A stretch of 64,000 bases of DNA. Source: Echinometra lucunter (lineage: Eukaryota; Echinodermata; Echinoidea; Camarodonta; Echinometridae). The position numbers and the translations under genes are program-made. The number at the start of each line of letters is the position of its first letter. The first letter of the stretch is position 1. Location: NCBI GenBank assembly GCA_029962745.1, contig CM057161.1, forward strand, positions 7,313,383 through 7,377,382, in the 5' to 3' direction. This document shows, one piece after another, positions 33,471-46,357 of the stretch. The notes beneath the pieces are model-generated. The model searched no databases. It was given only the letters and a program-made list of their open reading frames with translations, and had not been told where the DNA came from.

Positions 33471-34752
33471 TGCGCGGTACTGTAATTGCAAAAACGTGAT
33501 GACTCAGGCTGAGCCTCGATCGTCGACTGATTCAGGGCGGATGGTGAATCAAAACGCATCTTGACCATGAATTATGTCCAGAAAGTATTTTTTTTTATTA
33601 ACTCTTTGAAACTTGTTCTTCCCTTTCTCTGTCTCTATTTTCCCCTATCTCTTTTCTCACGTTCGTTTCTTCCTCTTTGACCCTCTTCTTTATGCTATAC
33701 TCTCCTCTAATCGCATCAGTGTTTTGTTTTGTTTTTAAGGTATGGTTGTTTTTGTTGTTTCTCACCTTCAATTTTCCTCTAGTTTCTTTTTTCATACTGG
33801 GCACCATGATCGATCCTTGTTTATTTCCATGCCGTTTTCTTCCTCCTCCCTGCTCCAATCTCCTCTCGGATTCTCTCGCAAGTTTCATTTGTTAATATTA
33901 TGAATCAAAACTAAATCACAAAACAAGCATTGTATATTATCATTACAGATTTTCATAAATTACAAAAAGGCGAAATATATGTATAGGCCTATACATGATA
34001 ATAAAAAAGGTACCCCCCCCCCAAACATTACAATCCGAGGAGCCACCAAGGAAGACCCTGGAAAGTAAGCCTGCAACGTCAACCGCAATAACATCTTCTA
34101 GTACATGAACCGCATAAGAAGCATGAAGGAAATGGCTAAAAACAACAACAAACAAACAAGGTGGTGGGGGGAGAGAGAGAGATGACTGGGGAGGGGAGAA
34201 ACTTTGCTTGGGAAATGGTTGTTGCAGCACATACCGGGCGACATTAAGTGCAGAATTTTTCAAAATCACCCCGTCGCCTTTTATGTCACCGGCGACAATT
34301 ATTTTGCAAGCTGCTTTACTGTATCTTATTTTTCTCCCCAATGTCGACAGTATATCTAGGCAAATTGGGACCTATATCTCCGTAAATCGTCTACTATGTT
34401 TTGAAGAAGAGAATGACAGAGATAACATTTCTTATGATTTTGCCAATTCGCAGAGGGGGCATTTTTATCAACGAAGGCCAGGATATTGAAAAGTTATTAT
34501 TTTCAACTATAAGGGGTTGACATGATGGGTAAGAGGAGGGAGGAGGGGGGGGGGGGGGTACTTTCCCCTTCTTCTTTGATTATCGGGAGCCAAACAAACA
34601 CACAAAGAAAAAAAGATGTGTGCAAAGTGGATTTATAATTGTGTTGAGCGCGATGAGAGTAATTATTAGCACATTGTGAGTGTATTTTATAAAGGTACCA
34701 AAATAAAGAAGCATGTTTCACCAACTGACTCTGTACCAGCCTGTATAAGACT

Positions 34753-35003
34753 CACCCTAAAAATATTGGGTAAAAATGTACCACGAGGGTAATTATGTGT
34801 CCAACCAACTTTGGGCATTTCTTTGGGTATTTCTTTTTATCCACTTTGATGGAAATTTTGCCCATTCTAAAGTAATTACTGCTTATTTTTTTTACCCTAA
34901 CAGTTACTGCACAATATACTTCCCGCACTTGGTAAAAATATTGCCCAAAGTTGTTTGAACACCCTCGTGCTGGTCAAAATTTTATCCAATATTTTTTACA
35001 ATG
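34753..35003. mobile_element. Foldback element in array unit 3
   Basis: Same element as at 26037; its presence in every unit shows that it inserted before the tandem duplications. Confidence 0.7.
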
Positions 35004-35324
35004 TGTACCCTAATTACAGTTGCAACTCTTACGTTTCTTTCTTTCTTTTTCTACTTCTTCTTCTTCTCCTTCTTCTTCTTCCTCCTCCTCCTCCTCCTCC
35101 TCCCTCTTTCTTTTTCTCTCTTTCTTCTTTATGACTCTCTTTCCCTCTCTCTCTGGTAGCAGAAACTTAAAGACAGAGGCTGCCTGCACCTATCACCTAT
35201 ACAACCTACGAAACAGACATAACCTGCATCCATTTCATCCTTTCTTGAATTCACACACGTATCATAAGGCTCGGTTAACAAAACAAAACTAAACTAAACA
35301 ACGTTACATAGACTCTACTCATTC

Positions 35325-35330
35325 TTTATT
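35325..35330 (-). terminator. Poly(A) signal, array gene 3
   Basis: Minus-strand AATAAA in the same context as in units 2 and 4. Confidence 0.5.
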
Positions 35331-35937
35331 TCTGTTAAGCCCGTAGCTAAATATCGTCTGTAACCCCTATCTCTTTGCCTAACTCGTTATATTGTACTTT
35401 CGTCAACCCCTGCCCCCTTTTCTTCTTTGCGGAGTACTTCTTCTTCTTCCTTGACTTTCATATACAATTTTTTTAAAAAATCTCTTCAGTCCTTTCTTAG
35501 AATGATCATTGTTTGCCTGACCTGGTGCGTCCTGTCAGTGACGTCACCCACTGGCTCCTCTGACCATGCTGACCATCTCCATCAATCTCCTTTCCTATCT
35601 TTCCCTCCTCTTCCCTTCGAGTTATTTGAAGTCATTACTATAACTGTGGTCATCATTTTCATGATTATTGATTTGACAGTATACAAGCCAATTCACAATT
35701 TCTCCTTCCCCTCTCTCTCTACTTGTTCTTCCTCCTATTCGTCCTCCACTGCCTCTACTTCCCCTTCTGTCTCCTCTTCTTGCTCTTCCTCCCGTTCCTC
35801 TTCCTTCTCGTGCTCCTCCTCATCTTCGTCTTCTGTCTGCTCTTCCTCTGCCTCCTCTTCCTAATAAGAGCCATTTCACAATTTCTCCTTCCTCTCTTTC
35901 TCTACTTCTTCTTCCTCCTATTCCTCCTCCACTGCCT

Positions 35938-36699
35938 CTATACTTCCCCTTCTTCTGTCTCCTCTTCTTGTTCTTCCTCCTGTTCCTTCTCCTTCTCGTC
36001 CTCGTCCTCCTCTTCGTCTTCTCTCTGCTCTTCCTCTGTCTCTTCTTCCTCCTTGTCTTCCTCACCATCCTCTTCCTCCTGTTCCTTCTCCTCCTCGTCG
36101 TCGTCGTCGTCCTCCTCTTGCTCTTCGTCTTCTGTCTGCTCTTCCTCCTCTTCCTCATTGTCTTCCTCATCGTCCTCTCCCTCCTCCTCATCGTTATCAT
36201 CATCCTGATCGGCGATACCAGAGCCGTCATCTGTTTCGTAGTCACTTTCATCCAATATCCGGAGATAGTAGCGTCGCCGTTCCCGGAGTATTGCTCGTTC
36301 AGGGTTACAACGGTCACATCTGCATCGGCATACTTCATCTTCCCCGAAATCGAGATCGGCACCGCTTTCGTATTCATCACTGTCAACACCCCCATCCTTC
36401 TCCTCATACTCCTCGGTCTCAGGTACCATCACCCAACCAAGATCAACATCGGGATCGCTGAATCTCTTAATATACTTTTCGTAATCAGGATGTTGGAAGG
36501 GTTTGTCGGTTAACCAATCATCCATCCAATTGTAGTCCTCCTCGTTCTCCTTTTCATTTTCCTCCTCGATATCGCTGGTATGACTGGAATCCGAGACGGG
36601 GACATCATCAAAGTCCAGTACGTCCTCCCTTTTCTCTGCAACATCAGACTGTAACAAAAGAAAAATAATTATGTTAAGCATTTTATTTTTTCTCTCTCC

Positions 36700-36750
<51 letters not shown>

Positions 36751-37650
36751 TGTGCGACAAAAGTATATAATTTTTCAAAGATATTCGGGTCTTCAAGCAT
36801 TATCTTGTAGGGTACAACTATATTTTCCCCTTGATTATATCAATTTTAGTGACTGAGTTTTGGCGGTTTTAAAATGTGAATAAAACTTGAAATCCGAACC
36901 TTTTCCTCACAAGACATGAATGGTGAACTTGCTTCGATTTGAAGATGAACATCCTCAATAATGACGTCATCATCACTGCATGCATCATCTAGGAGATTTA
37001 AAAAAATAAGTGAAAAAAAGATTCATGTTCGGAAACAACATATGATACATTTGTATATAAGACTCTTCCCCTCTCCCTCTCCATATCCCCCTCTCTCTTT
37101 CTTTCCCTCTTTCCCCTCTTTGTTTATTTCTTTGTTTGTTTGTTTGTTTCTTTCTTTCTTTGTTTCTTTCTTTCTTTCCTCCTTTCTTTCTCTCTTTCCC
37201 TTCTCTTTGCCAAGACGAAAAAATAACAAGTACATTTTAACAACAGACGTGAAAAACGACAAATCCTAGAAATTTTAGGTCTGATATTGTTATTGTTACA
37301 ATAACGTTATACTTTATCTTATTTTATTGCCGTGAAATGGAGATGAGTAGTTTGGTCAATTTGAAGCTACCAATGAAAAGAAAATCGACAATATTCTACT
37401 GAATAGACGTATTAAAAACAGTATTTATTTTGAAAAATAAATATATGTTTGAGAAATATATCTCAAAATACAAAAGAAATGTAAAAAGAAATGAGAAGAA
37501 GATGCAGAAAAAGAAAGAAAAAAAAAACTTCAAAGAAAAAAAAAATGAAATTTTACCTGCACGGAGGCAGCACAGAAAGTTAGCGCTCTTGGCGATGCTG
37601 GCTCTCGTCCTCGTAAGAAACTTACGGCTATATGATAATATTCGAGGCAT
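35938..37650 (-). CDS. Array gene 3: uncharacterised acidic protein, 3 exons, 297 aa
   Basis: Exons are 37650-37557, 36988-36900 and 36648-35938 on the minus strand. N terminus MPRILSYSRKFLTRTRAS; core DYNWMDDWLTDKPFQHPDYE; cluster EVCRCRCDRCNPERAILRER; tail of Glu/Asp blocks with EEQTEDEE and TEEEQRED words, ending ETEEGEV. Relative to genes 1 and 2 the segment between the exon 3 start and the core is shortened (no EDNVEN). The open frame survives despite many small indels in its tail-coding repeats, all in threes, which suggests selection on the protein. Confidence 0.8.
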
Positions 37651-37799
37651 AATGATAATAATATCAATAGGCTAAATACAAAAGCGTCCAAATTGCATTG
37701 GGCAACTTTAGGTTCAAGATTGAGATAGTCTTGCATGGTAACTACAAGGAAAGGGAAATTTCGTAAACATACGCCTTCGACCTTAGTTTCCCTTTGTTG

Positions 37800-37970
37800 C
37801 GTCATCATTACGCTATTTTGCGCCCTGTGAACAAATACTGAGCAATGATTGGTCAGAAGTTTGTGCGCGCTTTACTTTTGTATTGTTTCGTCAATGCTGT
37901 CTGTTTGCACCTGCTTGTCTGAAATAAGTACATGTGATTTGCTATCAACACGGTGGGCGTTTTTGCGCGA
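37800..37970 (-). promoter_or_regulatory. Promoter of array gene 3, one CCAAT box altered
   Basis: Minus-strand CCAAT at 37848-37852 is kept; the distal box reads CAAAT because of a G-to-T change on the plus strand (GATTTGCTATC near 37937). Confidence 0.5.
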
Positions 37971-38686
37971 TACCGTAATTGCAAAAACGTGATGACTCGG
38001 GCTGAGCCTCGATCGTCGACTGATTCAGGGCCGATGGTGAATCAAAACGCATCTTGACCATGAATTATGTGCAGAAAGTAATCTTTTTTTATTAACTCTT
38101 TGAAACTTGTTCTTCCCTTTCTCTGTCTCTATTTTCCCCTTTCTCTTTTCTCACGTTCGTTTCTTCCTCTTTGACTCTCTTCTTTATGCTATACTCTCCT
38201 CTAATCGCATCAGTGTTTTGTTTTGTTTTGTTTTGTTTTTAAGGTATGGTTGTTTTTGTTGTTTCTCACCTTCAATTTTCCTCTAGTTTCTCTTTTTTCA
38301 TACTGGGCACCATGATCGATCCTTGTCTTATTTCCATGCCGTTTTCTTCCTCCTCCCTGCTCCAATCTCCTCTCGGATTCTCTCCGCAAGTTTCATTTGT
38401 TAATATTATGAATCAAAACTAAATCACAAAACACGCATTGTATATTACCATTACAGATTATCATAAATTACAAAAAGGCGAAATATATGTAACGGCCTAT
38501 ACATGATAATAAAAAAGGTACCCCTCCCAACATTACAGTCCGAGGAGCCACCAAGGAAGGCCCTGGAAAGTAAGCCTGCAACGTCAACCGCAATAACATC
38601 TTCTAGTACATGAACCGCATAAGAAGCATAATGAAGGAAATGGCTACAAACAACAACAAACAAACAAGGTGGGGGAGAGAGAGAGC

Positions 38687-38730
<44 letters not shown>

Positions 38731-39337
38731 GAGAGAGAGATGGCTGGGGGGGGGGGGGGAGGAGAAACTTTGCTTGGGAAATGGTTGTTGCAGCACATAC
38801 CGGGCGACATTAAGTGCAGAATTTTTCAAAATCACCCTGTCGCCTTTTATGTCACCGGCGACAATTATTTTGCATGCTGCTTTACTGTATATTATTTTTC
38901 TCCCCGCTGTCGGCAATATAATTTTCATGTAGGCAAATCGGGACCTATATCTCCCTAAATCGTCTACTATGTTTTGAAGAAGAGAATGAAAGAGATAACA
39001 TTTCTTATGATTTTGCCAAATCGCAGAGTGAGCATTTTTATCAAGGAAGGCCGGGATATTGAAAAGTTTTTATTTTCAACTATAAGGGGTTGACATGATG
39101 GGTAAGAGGAGGGAGGAGGGGGGGGGGGGTTACTTTCCCCTTCTTCTTTGTTCATCGGGAGCCAAACAAACACACAAAGAAAGAAAGAAAGAAACAAACA
39201 AACGTGTGCGAAGCGGATTTATAATTGTGTTGAGCGCGATGAGAGTAATTATTAGCACATTGTGAGAGTATTTATAAAGGTACCAAAATAAAGAAGCATG
39301 TTTCACCAACTGACTCTGGACCAGCCTGTATAAGACT

Positions 39338-39572
39338 CACTCTAAAAATATTAGGTAAAAATGTACCATGAGGGTAATTATGTGTCCAACCAACTTTGGG
39401 CATTTCTTTGTATCCACTTTGATGGAAATTTTGCCCATTCTAAAGTAATTACTGCTTATTTTTACCCTAACAGTTACTGGACAATATGCTTCCCGCACTT
39501 GGTAAGATATTGCCCAAAGTTGTTTGAACACCCTCGTGCTGGTTAAAATTTTATCCAATATTTTTTTCAATG
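39338..39572. mobile_element. Foldback element in array unit 4
   Basis: Same element as at 26037, with arms still clearly paired. Confidence 0.7.
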
Positions 39573-39882
39573 TGTACCCTAAATACAGTTGCGACTCTTA
39601 CGTTTCTCTCTTTCTTTTTCTACTTCTTCTTCTTCTTCTTCTTCTTCCTCCTCCTCCTCCTCCCTCTTTCATTTTCTTTCTTTCTTCTTTACGACTCTCT
39701 TTCCCCCTCTCTGGTGGCAGAAACTTAAAGACAGAGGCTGCCTGCACCTATCACCTATACAACCTACGAAATAGATATAACCTGCATCCATTTCATCCTT
39801 TCTTGAATTCACACACGAGTCATAAGGCTCAGTTAACAAAACAAAACAGAACTAAACAACGTTACATAGACTCTACTCATTC

Positions 39883-39888
39883 TTTATT
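39883..39888 (-). terminator. Poly(A) signal, array gene 4
   Basis: Minus-strand AATAAA in the same context as in units 2 and 3. Confidence 0.5.
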
Positions 39889-40494
39889 TCTGTTAAGCCC
39901 GCAGCTAAATATCGTCTGTAACCCCCATCTCTTTGCCTAACTCGTTATATTGTACTTTCGTCAACCTCTGCTCCCTTTTATTCTTTGCGGAGTACTTCTT
40001 CTTCCTTGACTTTCATATACAATTTTTAAAAAATCTCTTCAGTCCTTTCTTAGATGATCATTGTTTGCCTGACCTGGTGCGTCCAGTCAGTGACGTCACC
40101 CACTGGCTCCTCTGACCATGCTGACCATCTCCATCAATCTCCTTTCCTATCTTCCCCTCCTCTTCCCTTCGAGTTATTTGAAGTCATTACTATAACTGCA
40201 CATGGTCATCACTTTCATGATTATTGATTTGACAGTATACAAGCCAATTCACAATTTCTCCTTCCCATCTCTTTCTACTTCTTCTTCCTCCTATTCGTCC
40301 TCCACTGCCTCTACTTCCCCTTCTGTCTCCTCTTCTTGCTCTTCCTCCCGTTCCTCTTCCTTCTCGTCCTCCTCCTCATCTATCGTCTTCTGTCTTCTCT
40401 TCCTCTGTCTCCTCTTCCTAATAAGAGCCAATTCACAATTTCTCCTTCCCCTCTTTCTCTACTTCTTCTTCCTCCTGGTCCTCCTCCACTGTCT

Positions 40495-41244
40495 CTATAC
40501 TTCCCCTTCTTCTGTCTCCTCTTCGTGTTCTTCCTCCTGCTCCTTCTCCTTCTCGTCCTCCTCTTCGTCTTCTCTCTGCTCTTTCTCTGTCTCCTCTTCC
40601 TCCTTGTCTTCCTCACCATCCTCTTCCTCCTGTTCCTTCTCCTCGTCGTCGTCCTCCTCCTCCCCCTCTTCGTCTTCTGTCTGCTCTTCCTCCTCTTCCT
40701 CATTGTCTTCCTCATCGTCCTCTCCCTCCTCCTCATCGTCATCATCATCATCCTGATCGGCGATACCAGAACCGTCATCTGTTTCGTAGTCACTTTCATC
40801 CAACATCCGGAGATAGTAGCGTCGCCGTTCCCGGAGTATTGCTCGTTCAGGGTTACACAGGTCACATCTGCATCGGCATACTTCATCTTCCTCGAAATCG
40901 AGATCGGCACCGCTTTCGTATTCATCACTGTCAACACCCCCATCCTTCTCCTCATACTCCTCGGTCTCAGGTACCATCACCCAACCAAGATCAACATCGG
41001 GATCGCTGAATCTCTTAATATACTTTTCGTAATCAGGATGTTGGAAGGGTTTGTCGGTTAACCAATCATCCATCCAATCGTAGTCCGACTCGTTCTCTTT
41101 TATTTCATTTTCCCCCTCGATGTCGCTGGTATAATTGCAATCCGAGTCGGAGACATCATCGAAGTCCAGTACGTCCTCCCTTTTCTCTGCAACATCAGAC
41201 TGTAACAAAAGAAAAATAATTATGTTTTTAAGCATTTTATTTTT

Positions 41245-41286
<42 letters not shown>

Positions 41287-41652
41287 TGTGCAACAAAAGT
41301 AGAAATTTTCCAAAGATATTCGGGTCTTCATGCATTATCTTGTACATGTAGGGTACAACTATATTTTCCCCTTGATTATATCAATTTTAGTGACTGTGTT
41401 TTGATGGTGTTGAAATGTGAATAAAACTTGAAATCCGAACCTTTTCCTCACAAGACATGAATGATGAACTTGCTTCGATTTGAAGATGAACATCCTCAAT
41501 AATGACGTCATCATCACTGCATGCGTCATCTAGGAGATGAAAAAAAGTGAAGGAAGGTTCATGTTTGGAAACGACAGATTATATACATTTGTAATATATA
41601 AGACTCTTCACCTCTCCCTCTCCGCATTCCCCTCTCTCTTCCTCTCTTTCCC

Positions 41653-41695
<43 letters not shown>

Positions 41696-42257
41696 CTCTT
41701 TCCCTCTCTTTGCCAAGACGAAAAAATAACGAGTAAATTTTAACAGCAGACGTGAAAATGGATAAATCCTATCATTTTTAGGACTGATATTGTTATTGTT
41801 ACAACAAGGTTAGACTTTATATCTTACATCTTTTTCTTCCATGAGCAGAGATGAGCTTATTTTATTGCCGTGAAATGGAGATAAGCAGTATGTTAATTTG
41901 AAGTTATCAATGGAAAACTGGAAATAAAAATATTTATACAGAGGAAAGAAAAACGACAAGAATATTCTACCGCTCATGAATAGACGCATTGAAAACATTA
42001 TTTATTTTGAAAAATAAATATACATTTGAGACATATATCGTAAAAAATACAAAGGAAATGTCTAAAAGAAATGAGAAGAAGATGTAGACAAAACAAACAC
42101 AAACACACGCACACACACACAAATTCAAAGACCCCCCCCCCCCCCTAAAATATCAAATGTTACCTGCACGGAGACAGCACAAAAGGTGAGCGCTCTTGGC
42201 GATGCTGGCTCTCGTCCTCGCGAGAAACTTACGGCTATATGATAATATTTGAGGCAT
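40495..42257 (-). CDS. Array gene 4: uncharacterised acidic protein, 3 exons, 295 aa
   Basis: Exons are 42257-42164, 41529-41441 and 41199-40495 on the minus strand. The most diverged copy: N terminus MPQILSYSRKFLARTRAS then IAKSAHLLCCLRA; exon 2 ends EASSSFMSCEEK; exon 3 starts SDVAEKREDVLDFDDVSDSD. The cysteine cluster reads CRCRCDLCNPERAI. Intron 1 and promoter differ most from the other units, including a poly-C run at 42132-42145. Frame and splice sites are intact. Confidence 0.8.
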
Positions 42258-42399
42258 AATGATAATAATATCAATAGGCGAAATATCAAAGCGTCCAAAT
42301 TGGGCAACTTTAGATACAATAACGGGATACTGGCATGGTAACCTCAAGAGAAATGGACATTTTGTAAACATACGCCTTCGACGTTAGTTTCCCTTTGTT

Positions 42400-42560
42400 G
42401 CGTCATCATTACGCTGTTTTTTGCGCCCTATGAGCAAATACTGATTAATGATTGGCCAGAAGTTTGTGCGCTCTTTACTTTCGCATTGTTTCGTCAATGC
42501 TGTCGATTTGCACCTGCTTGTCTAAAATAACTGCATGTGATTGGCTATCAACTCGGTGGG
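42400..42560 (-). promoter_or_regulatory. Promoter of array gene 4 with twin CCAAT boxes
   Basis: Minus-strand CCAAT at 42451-42455 and 42540-42544, spacing again 89 bases although the surrounding sequence is the most diverged of the four. Confidence 0.5.
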
Positions 42561-42870
42561 CGTTTAAAACGTGACGACTCTGAGCTCGAGCCTCGCTGAC
42601 TGATTCTGCGCGGATGGTAAATCAAAATAAACGCATCTCGACAATCTTGTCCAAAAAGTAATGAACTCTATGAAAGTTGTTCTTCCTTTCTCCCTGTCTT
42701 TATTTTCCCCCATCTTTTTTCTCGCGTTCGTTTCTTCTTCTTTGACTTCCTTCTTTATGCTAACATAATTATTATTTTTTAAATTTTGTTTTAGGGTGTG
42801 GTTGTTTTTGTTGTTTCTCGTCTTCAATTTTCCTCTTTAAAGTTTCTCTTTAACATACTAGACACCGTGA

Positions 42871-43399
42871 TCCCTTTTTATCCCTTTTTTGAATGCCGCT
42901 TTCCTTCTCATCCGGCCCTGCTTGCCTCCCGGGGCTTGCCTGTACAGTGGCAACCACTACCTCATAGTCATACTGTCGTTGTCATTTGGTTGGTTATTGG
43001 TATATAGGATATAAGAAAGCAAGCATGTTTGCAAGTTCACCAGAAGACCGACGGCTTACGTGCTCTCGATCCGATCTCGAGGGACCTATTGTTTCGTATT
43101 TTCACAAGAAAAGTATAACTATAAAAAGAATGATTTAATAAGAAGCATTAAAAGGAATCAAGCATTTAAGAAGAAAATTAATCAAAAAGGCACATTTTTT
43201 TGTAGCGGTCTTCTGGGTGCAACAACTGCGTTAACACTTCTGATTGGTGTATTTTTTTTTTAGCAGAAGTTTCTGCATTTATTAAAGATACAAACATTGG
43301 AAAATATAACGATACAAGTTAAGTGTGACAAATTATATGTATACTTAGATAGTATTAAAATAATAGAGTTGGTTTTAATTAAGAAATAAACATAAATGC
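42871..43399. other. Unique spacer right of the array
   Basis: The similarity to the tandem unit ends near 42870-42880. What follows is AT-rich with no recognised motif up to the LINE 3' end. Confidence 0.4.
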
Positions 43400-45760
43400 A
43401 GGGGCCAGCTATCATAAGCCAAAAAGGCTTGAATCGATAGCAGCCGGGATATGGGGGCTACTTGATAAGTCACATTTAAGGGTGTCACATGTAGTAATTA
43501 AAATTGATATTTGAAAAATCTTATATAAACCGGAGTTTGTCAGAAAGAAAGGGTAGAAAAAAGAAAATAATAATAATAACAACAGTTGCAAGTGCGTGCA
43601 AGTGGGTGAGTGCCTATGAAAGGTTAGCAATTTATATGTTTGTTTGATTTTTTTTCTAGAACTGGTCATTTTACAAATATTTGGATAAAAGATATTTTTT
43701 CATTAGTGCTTTGAAAGAATAAAGTGATGCTGAAAGTTTTATGCTGGGAGGTAAATTGTTCCATACATCTGGACCATGGTGTCTAATCGATTTATGGGCA
43801 AGAATTATTTTGGGGTTGGTTAAATGGAGATCAGTAGAGTGTCGAGTGGGATAAGAATGAATATTTCTGTTATACGTGAAAATATTACAAAAAGGCAATG
43901 GAATTCTATTTGTCGAAAATTTGTACATAAAGACTGCAGTTTGAAATAGGTGAATATCGGAAATTTGTAATGTTTTTAATTTATGAAATATTGGATCTGT
44001 GTGAGCTAAGTAATGTGAATGGGTGCAGATCCGAAGTGCTTTCTTTTAGAGGTGAGATATTGCCATAATTTTCGTTTTGTTATTTCCCCATACTATGTTA
44101 CAATAAGAAATATAGGATAGAATAAATGAATTATAGAGCATGAATAATGATCTAGGTTGAAGATGGTATTTCAGTCTATACAAAATGCCTATATGCCTCT
44201 ATTATATATTACGAATATGGCTATTCCAAGTTAGGTTTGAATCGATTGTAACACCTAAGAACTTTGTTTCTTCCTTTTCAGTGACAGGTATATCATTTAT
44301 GAAAATATTGTTGTTGAGAACATGTTTAGAATGTATGTTTTTAAAGTAGATGTAGTTAGTCTTGTCTATATTTAGGGAGAGTTTATTGGATTTGAACCAG
44401 AATGATAATTTTGTTAATTCCGAATTGAGAGTTGTTACAAGCATTAAGATCTGCATGTGAATAGAATAATTGGTGTCATCTGCAAACAAAATATAATTAT
44501 GTTAGGAGTGGTGATGCGTTTACAATGTCATTCATGTATATCAAAAATAATAAGGGACCTAAAATAGAGCCCTGTGGTACTCCGCATTAATTGATAAAAT
44601 ATTGGATGATTCAGATTTAAAAATAACATATTGACGTCTATTACGCAAATAATCTTCAAACCAGGAGAGGGCAACCCCTCTCACTCCATATGCCTTTAGT
44701 TTACAAATTAATATCCGATGATCCATTGTGTCGAAAGCTTTCGATAAGTCCATGAATACTCCGATAGTATGCTCTCTTTTTTAGAGGGAATCAGTTATTT
44801 GTCGTATAATTGTAAAATTGCATAGTCAGTTGAGTGATTCTCTCTGAATCCATAAACTGATTAGGAATTAGTAAATCATTATTATTCAAGAAAGTATATA
44901 ATCGTTTATAAACTATTTTTTCTAGTATTTTCGAAATTCTTGGTAACAAAGAAATTGGTCTGTAGTTAGCAATTTGGGCTGGGTCATCTTTTTTATAAAT
45001 CGGGATTATCTTTGCCATCTTTAGTAAGTCTGGAAAAATACCTTGGGAGAGAGACAGATTAAAAATATGAGACAATGGGGAAACTATGAAATGACTTATT
45101 TGATTTAATAGAGATACACTTAATTCGTCATGGCCGCTTGATTTAGTGGATTTTAGGGAACGTACAATTTTTAAAATTTCATGGATATTTGTTGGATTAA
45201 AAAACAGAGAGTGTTCAACATTGTTCTTTAAGTATTTCGAAAAATCGTTTTCCCCAGTGACTATTTTTGATGCTAAATTTGGGCCAACATTAGTAAAGAA
45301 TGTATTAAATGCATTAGCAATATCATTAGGATCTTGAATATTACGTCCATTATCTTCAAATTCGATTGTTTTAGATTATGCTTTTTCTTACCTAAGGTTT
45401 CATTAATTGTTTGCCACAATGCTTTATTATTATCTTTAATGTTTTCAATTTTATTAGAGAAATATAATTTGCGAGCTAATCGAATCAAAGATGTTAATTC
45501 ATTGCGGTACTTTTTATATTTATTTTGATTTTCGGTTGTAGGTGATTGAAGTGATATTTTGTACAAGCGATTTCTAGTATATATGGATTTAATTATAGCT
45601 GGAGTAATCCAAGGTTGTTTGTTTTTCCTTTTACTCGATGTAATTCTTGATAGAGGTACATTTTTATCATAATAGTAAAGAAGTTTTCGGATGAATTTTT
45701 CATATGATTTATTCCCCCATCCGGCCACCCCATCCCCCCCCCCCCCCGAGCCCATCGAGA
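43400..45760 (-). mobile_element. Decayed LINE (non-LTR retrotransposon), 5' truncated
   Basis: Successive minus-strand frames give the pre-RT linker (KQPWITPAIIKSIYTRNRLY), RT motifs (MAKIIPIYKKDDPAQIANYR, PISLLPRISKILEKIVY), MDLSKAFDTMDHRILICKL, the catalytic FADDT, SFWFKSNKLSLNIDKTNYI, and the C terminus HHGPDVWNNLPPSIKLS. Several frame breaks make it inactive. The endonuclease domain is missing. Clade not assigned (Jockey/CR1-like group). Confidence 0.9.
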
Positions 45761-46357
45761 AAAAAAATTGTGCCCTTCTCGTGGGTCAGGGCGCTGACCA
45801 TGTATTTAGCAAGGGGCCCCTATGTAGTCTGGCTTTGCAGGAGGAGAAATGGACAAATAACATTCAATGGGAATTCCCATAGAATTATTATTAGAAGTAA
45901 TATTTCGTCATACTAGAAATCATTCTGAACTTGATTTCATCATTTCTGCATTTTGACATTTAAAAATAGATCAACATATGTGACCACTAATTCGAGATTG
46001 AGGATAAATTGTCATCATAATTAGTTTGACTGCTAGGCCTTTTTTCAAGCGAAAGTTAAGCAGAAACGATGATAATCACTTCTGCTAGTTTTGTATTTTG
46101 ATGATGAGACATTATAAACTTCGTACGGTGTGTGTTGTCTAGCGCGATATCAGGGAGGGTCAACGCGATATGCTTCGTCGATCGCGTCTAGATCTTTCTC
46201 TTTGAACAAGGCCCAGGGTACGCGAACCTTCATACCACACGTGTTATAAGCTGCAGAGTTTTTTTCGTTGCACCACGTGCTGAAAATTGTGCTGGAAACA
46301 TCGAGGCAAGGGAGTGATTTTATCTTTTTTTGTGAACAGCATAAGATAGGATAGAAG
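45761..46357 (+). promoter_or_regulatory. ST13 5' flank
   Basis: Interval between the LINE and the ST13 start codon. The 46130-46230 part is CpG-containing (AGCGCGATATC, TCGTCGATCGCGTC), unlike the AT-rich surroundings, and is the likely promoter/5' UTR region. No TATA box is convincing. Confidence 0.35.

Larger units (their letters stand above)
25108..42870. repeat. Four direct tandem units of about 4.3-4.5 kb, each with one gene
   Basis: The anchor CGCAAGTTTCATTTGTTAAT recurs at 25110, 29545, 33878 and 38385, giving unit lengths 4435, 4333, 4507 and about 4490. Each unit, read on the plus strand, holds a 3' region with poly-C and GA tracts, a foldback element, a poly(A) signal, coding exons 3, 2 and 1 of a minus-strand gene, and the promoter. 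Units 1-3 look closer to each other; the promoter end of unit 4 (about 41740-42870) is the most diverged. The array ends in unique sequence on the right and in the assembly gap on the left. Confidence 0.95.

Noticed and set aside
35968..36513. Long plus-strand open frames (Leu/Ser/Phe-rich, up to 274 codons) at 27.0, 31.2, 36.0 and 40.3 kb
   Set aside because: They are the antisense of the Glu/Asp-rich tail of the array genes. They lack their own splice structure and the minus-strand frame has conserved exons and phases.
25108..42870. CRISPR-like or rDNA-like array
   Set aside because: The repeats are 4.4-kb gene units with introns, not short spaced repeats, and no rRNA sequence is present. 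The genome is eukaryotic.
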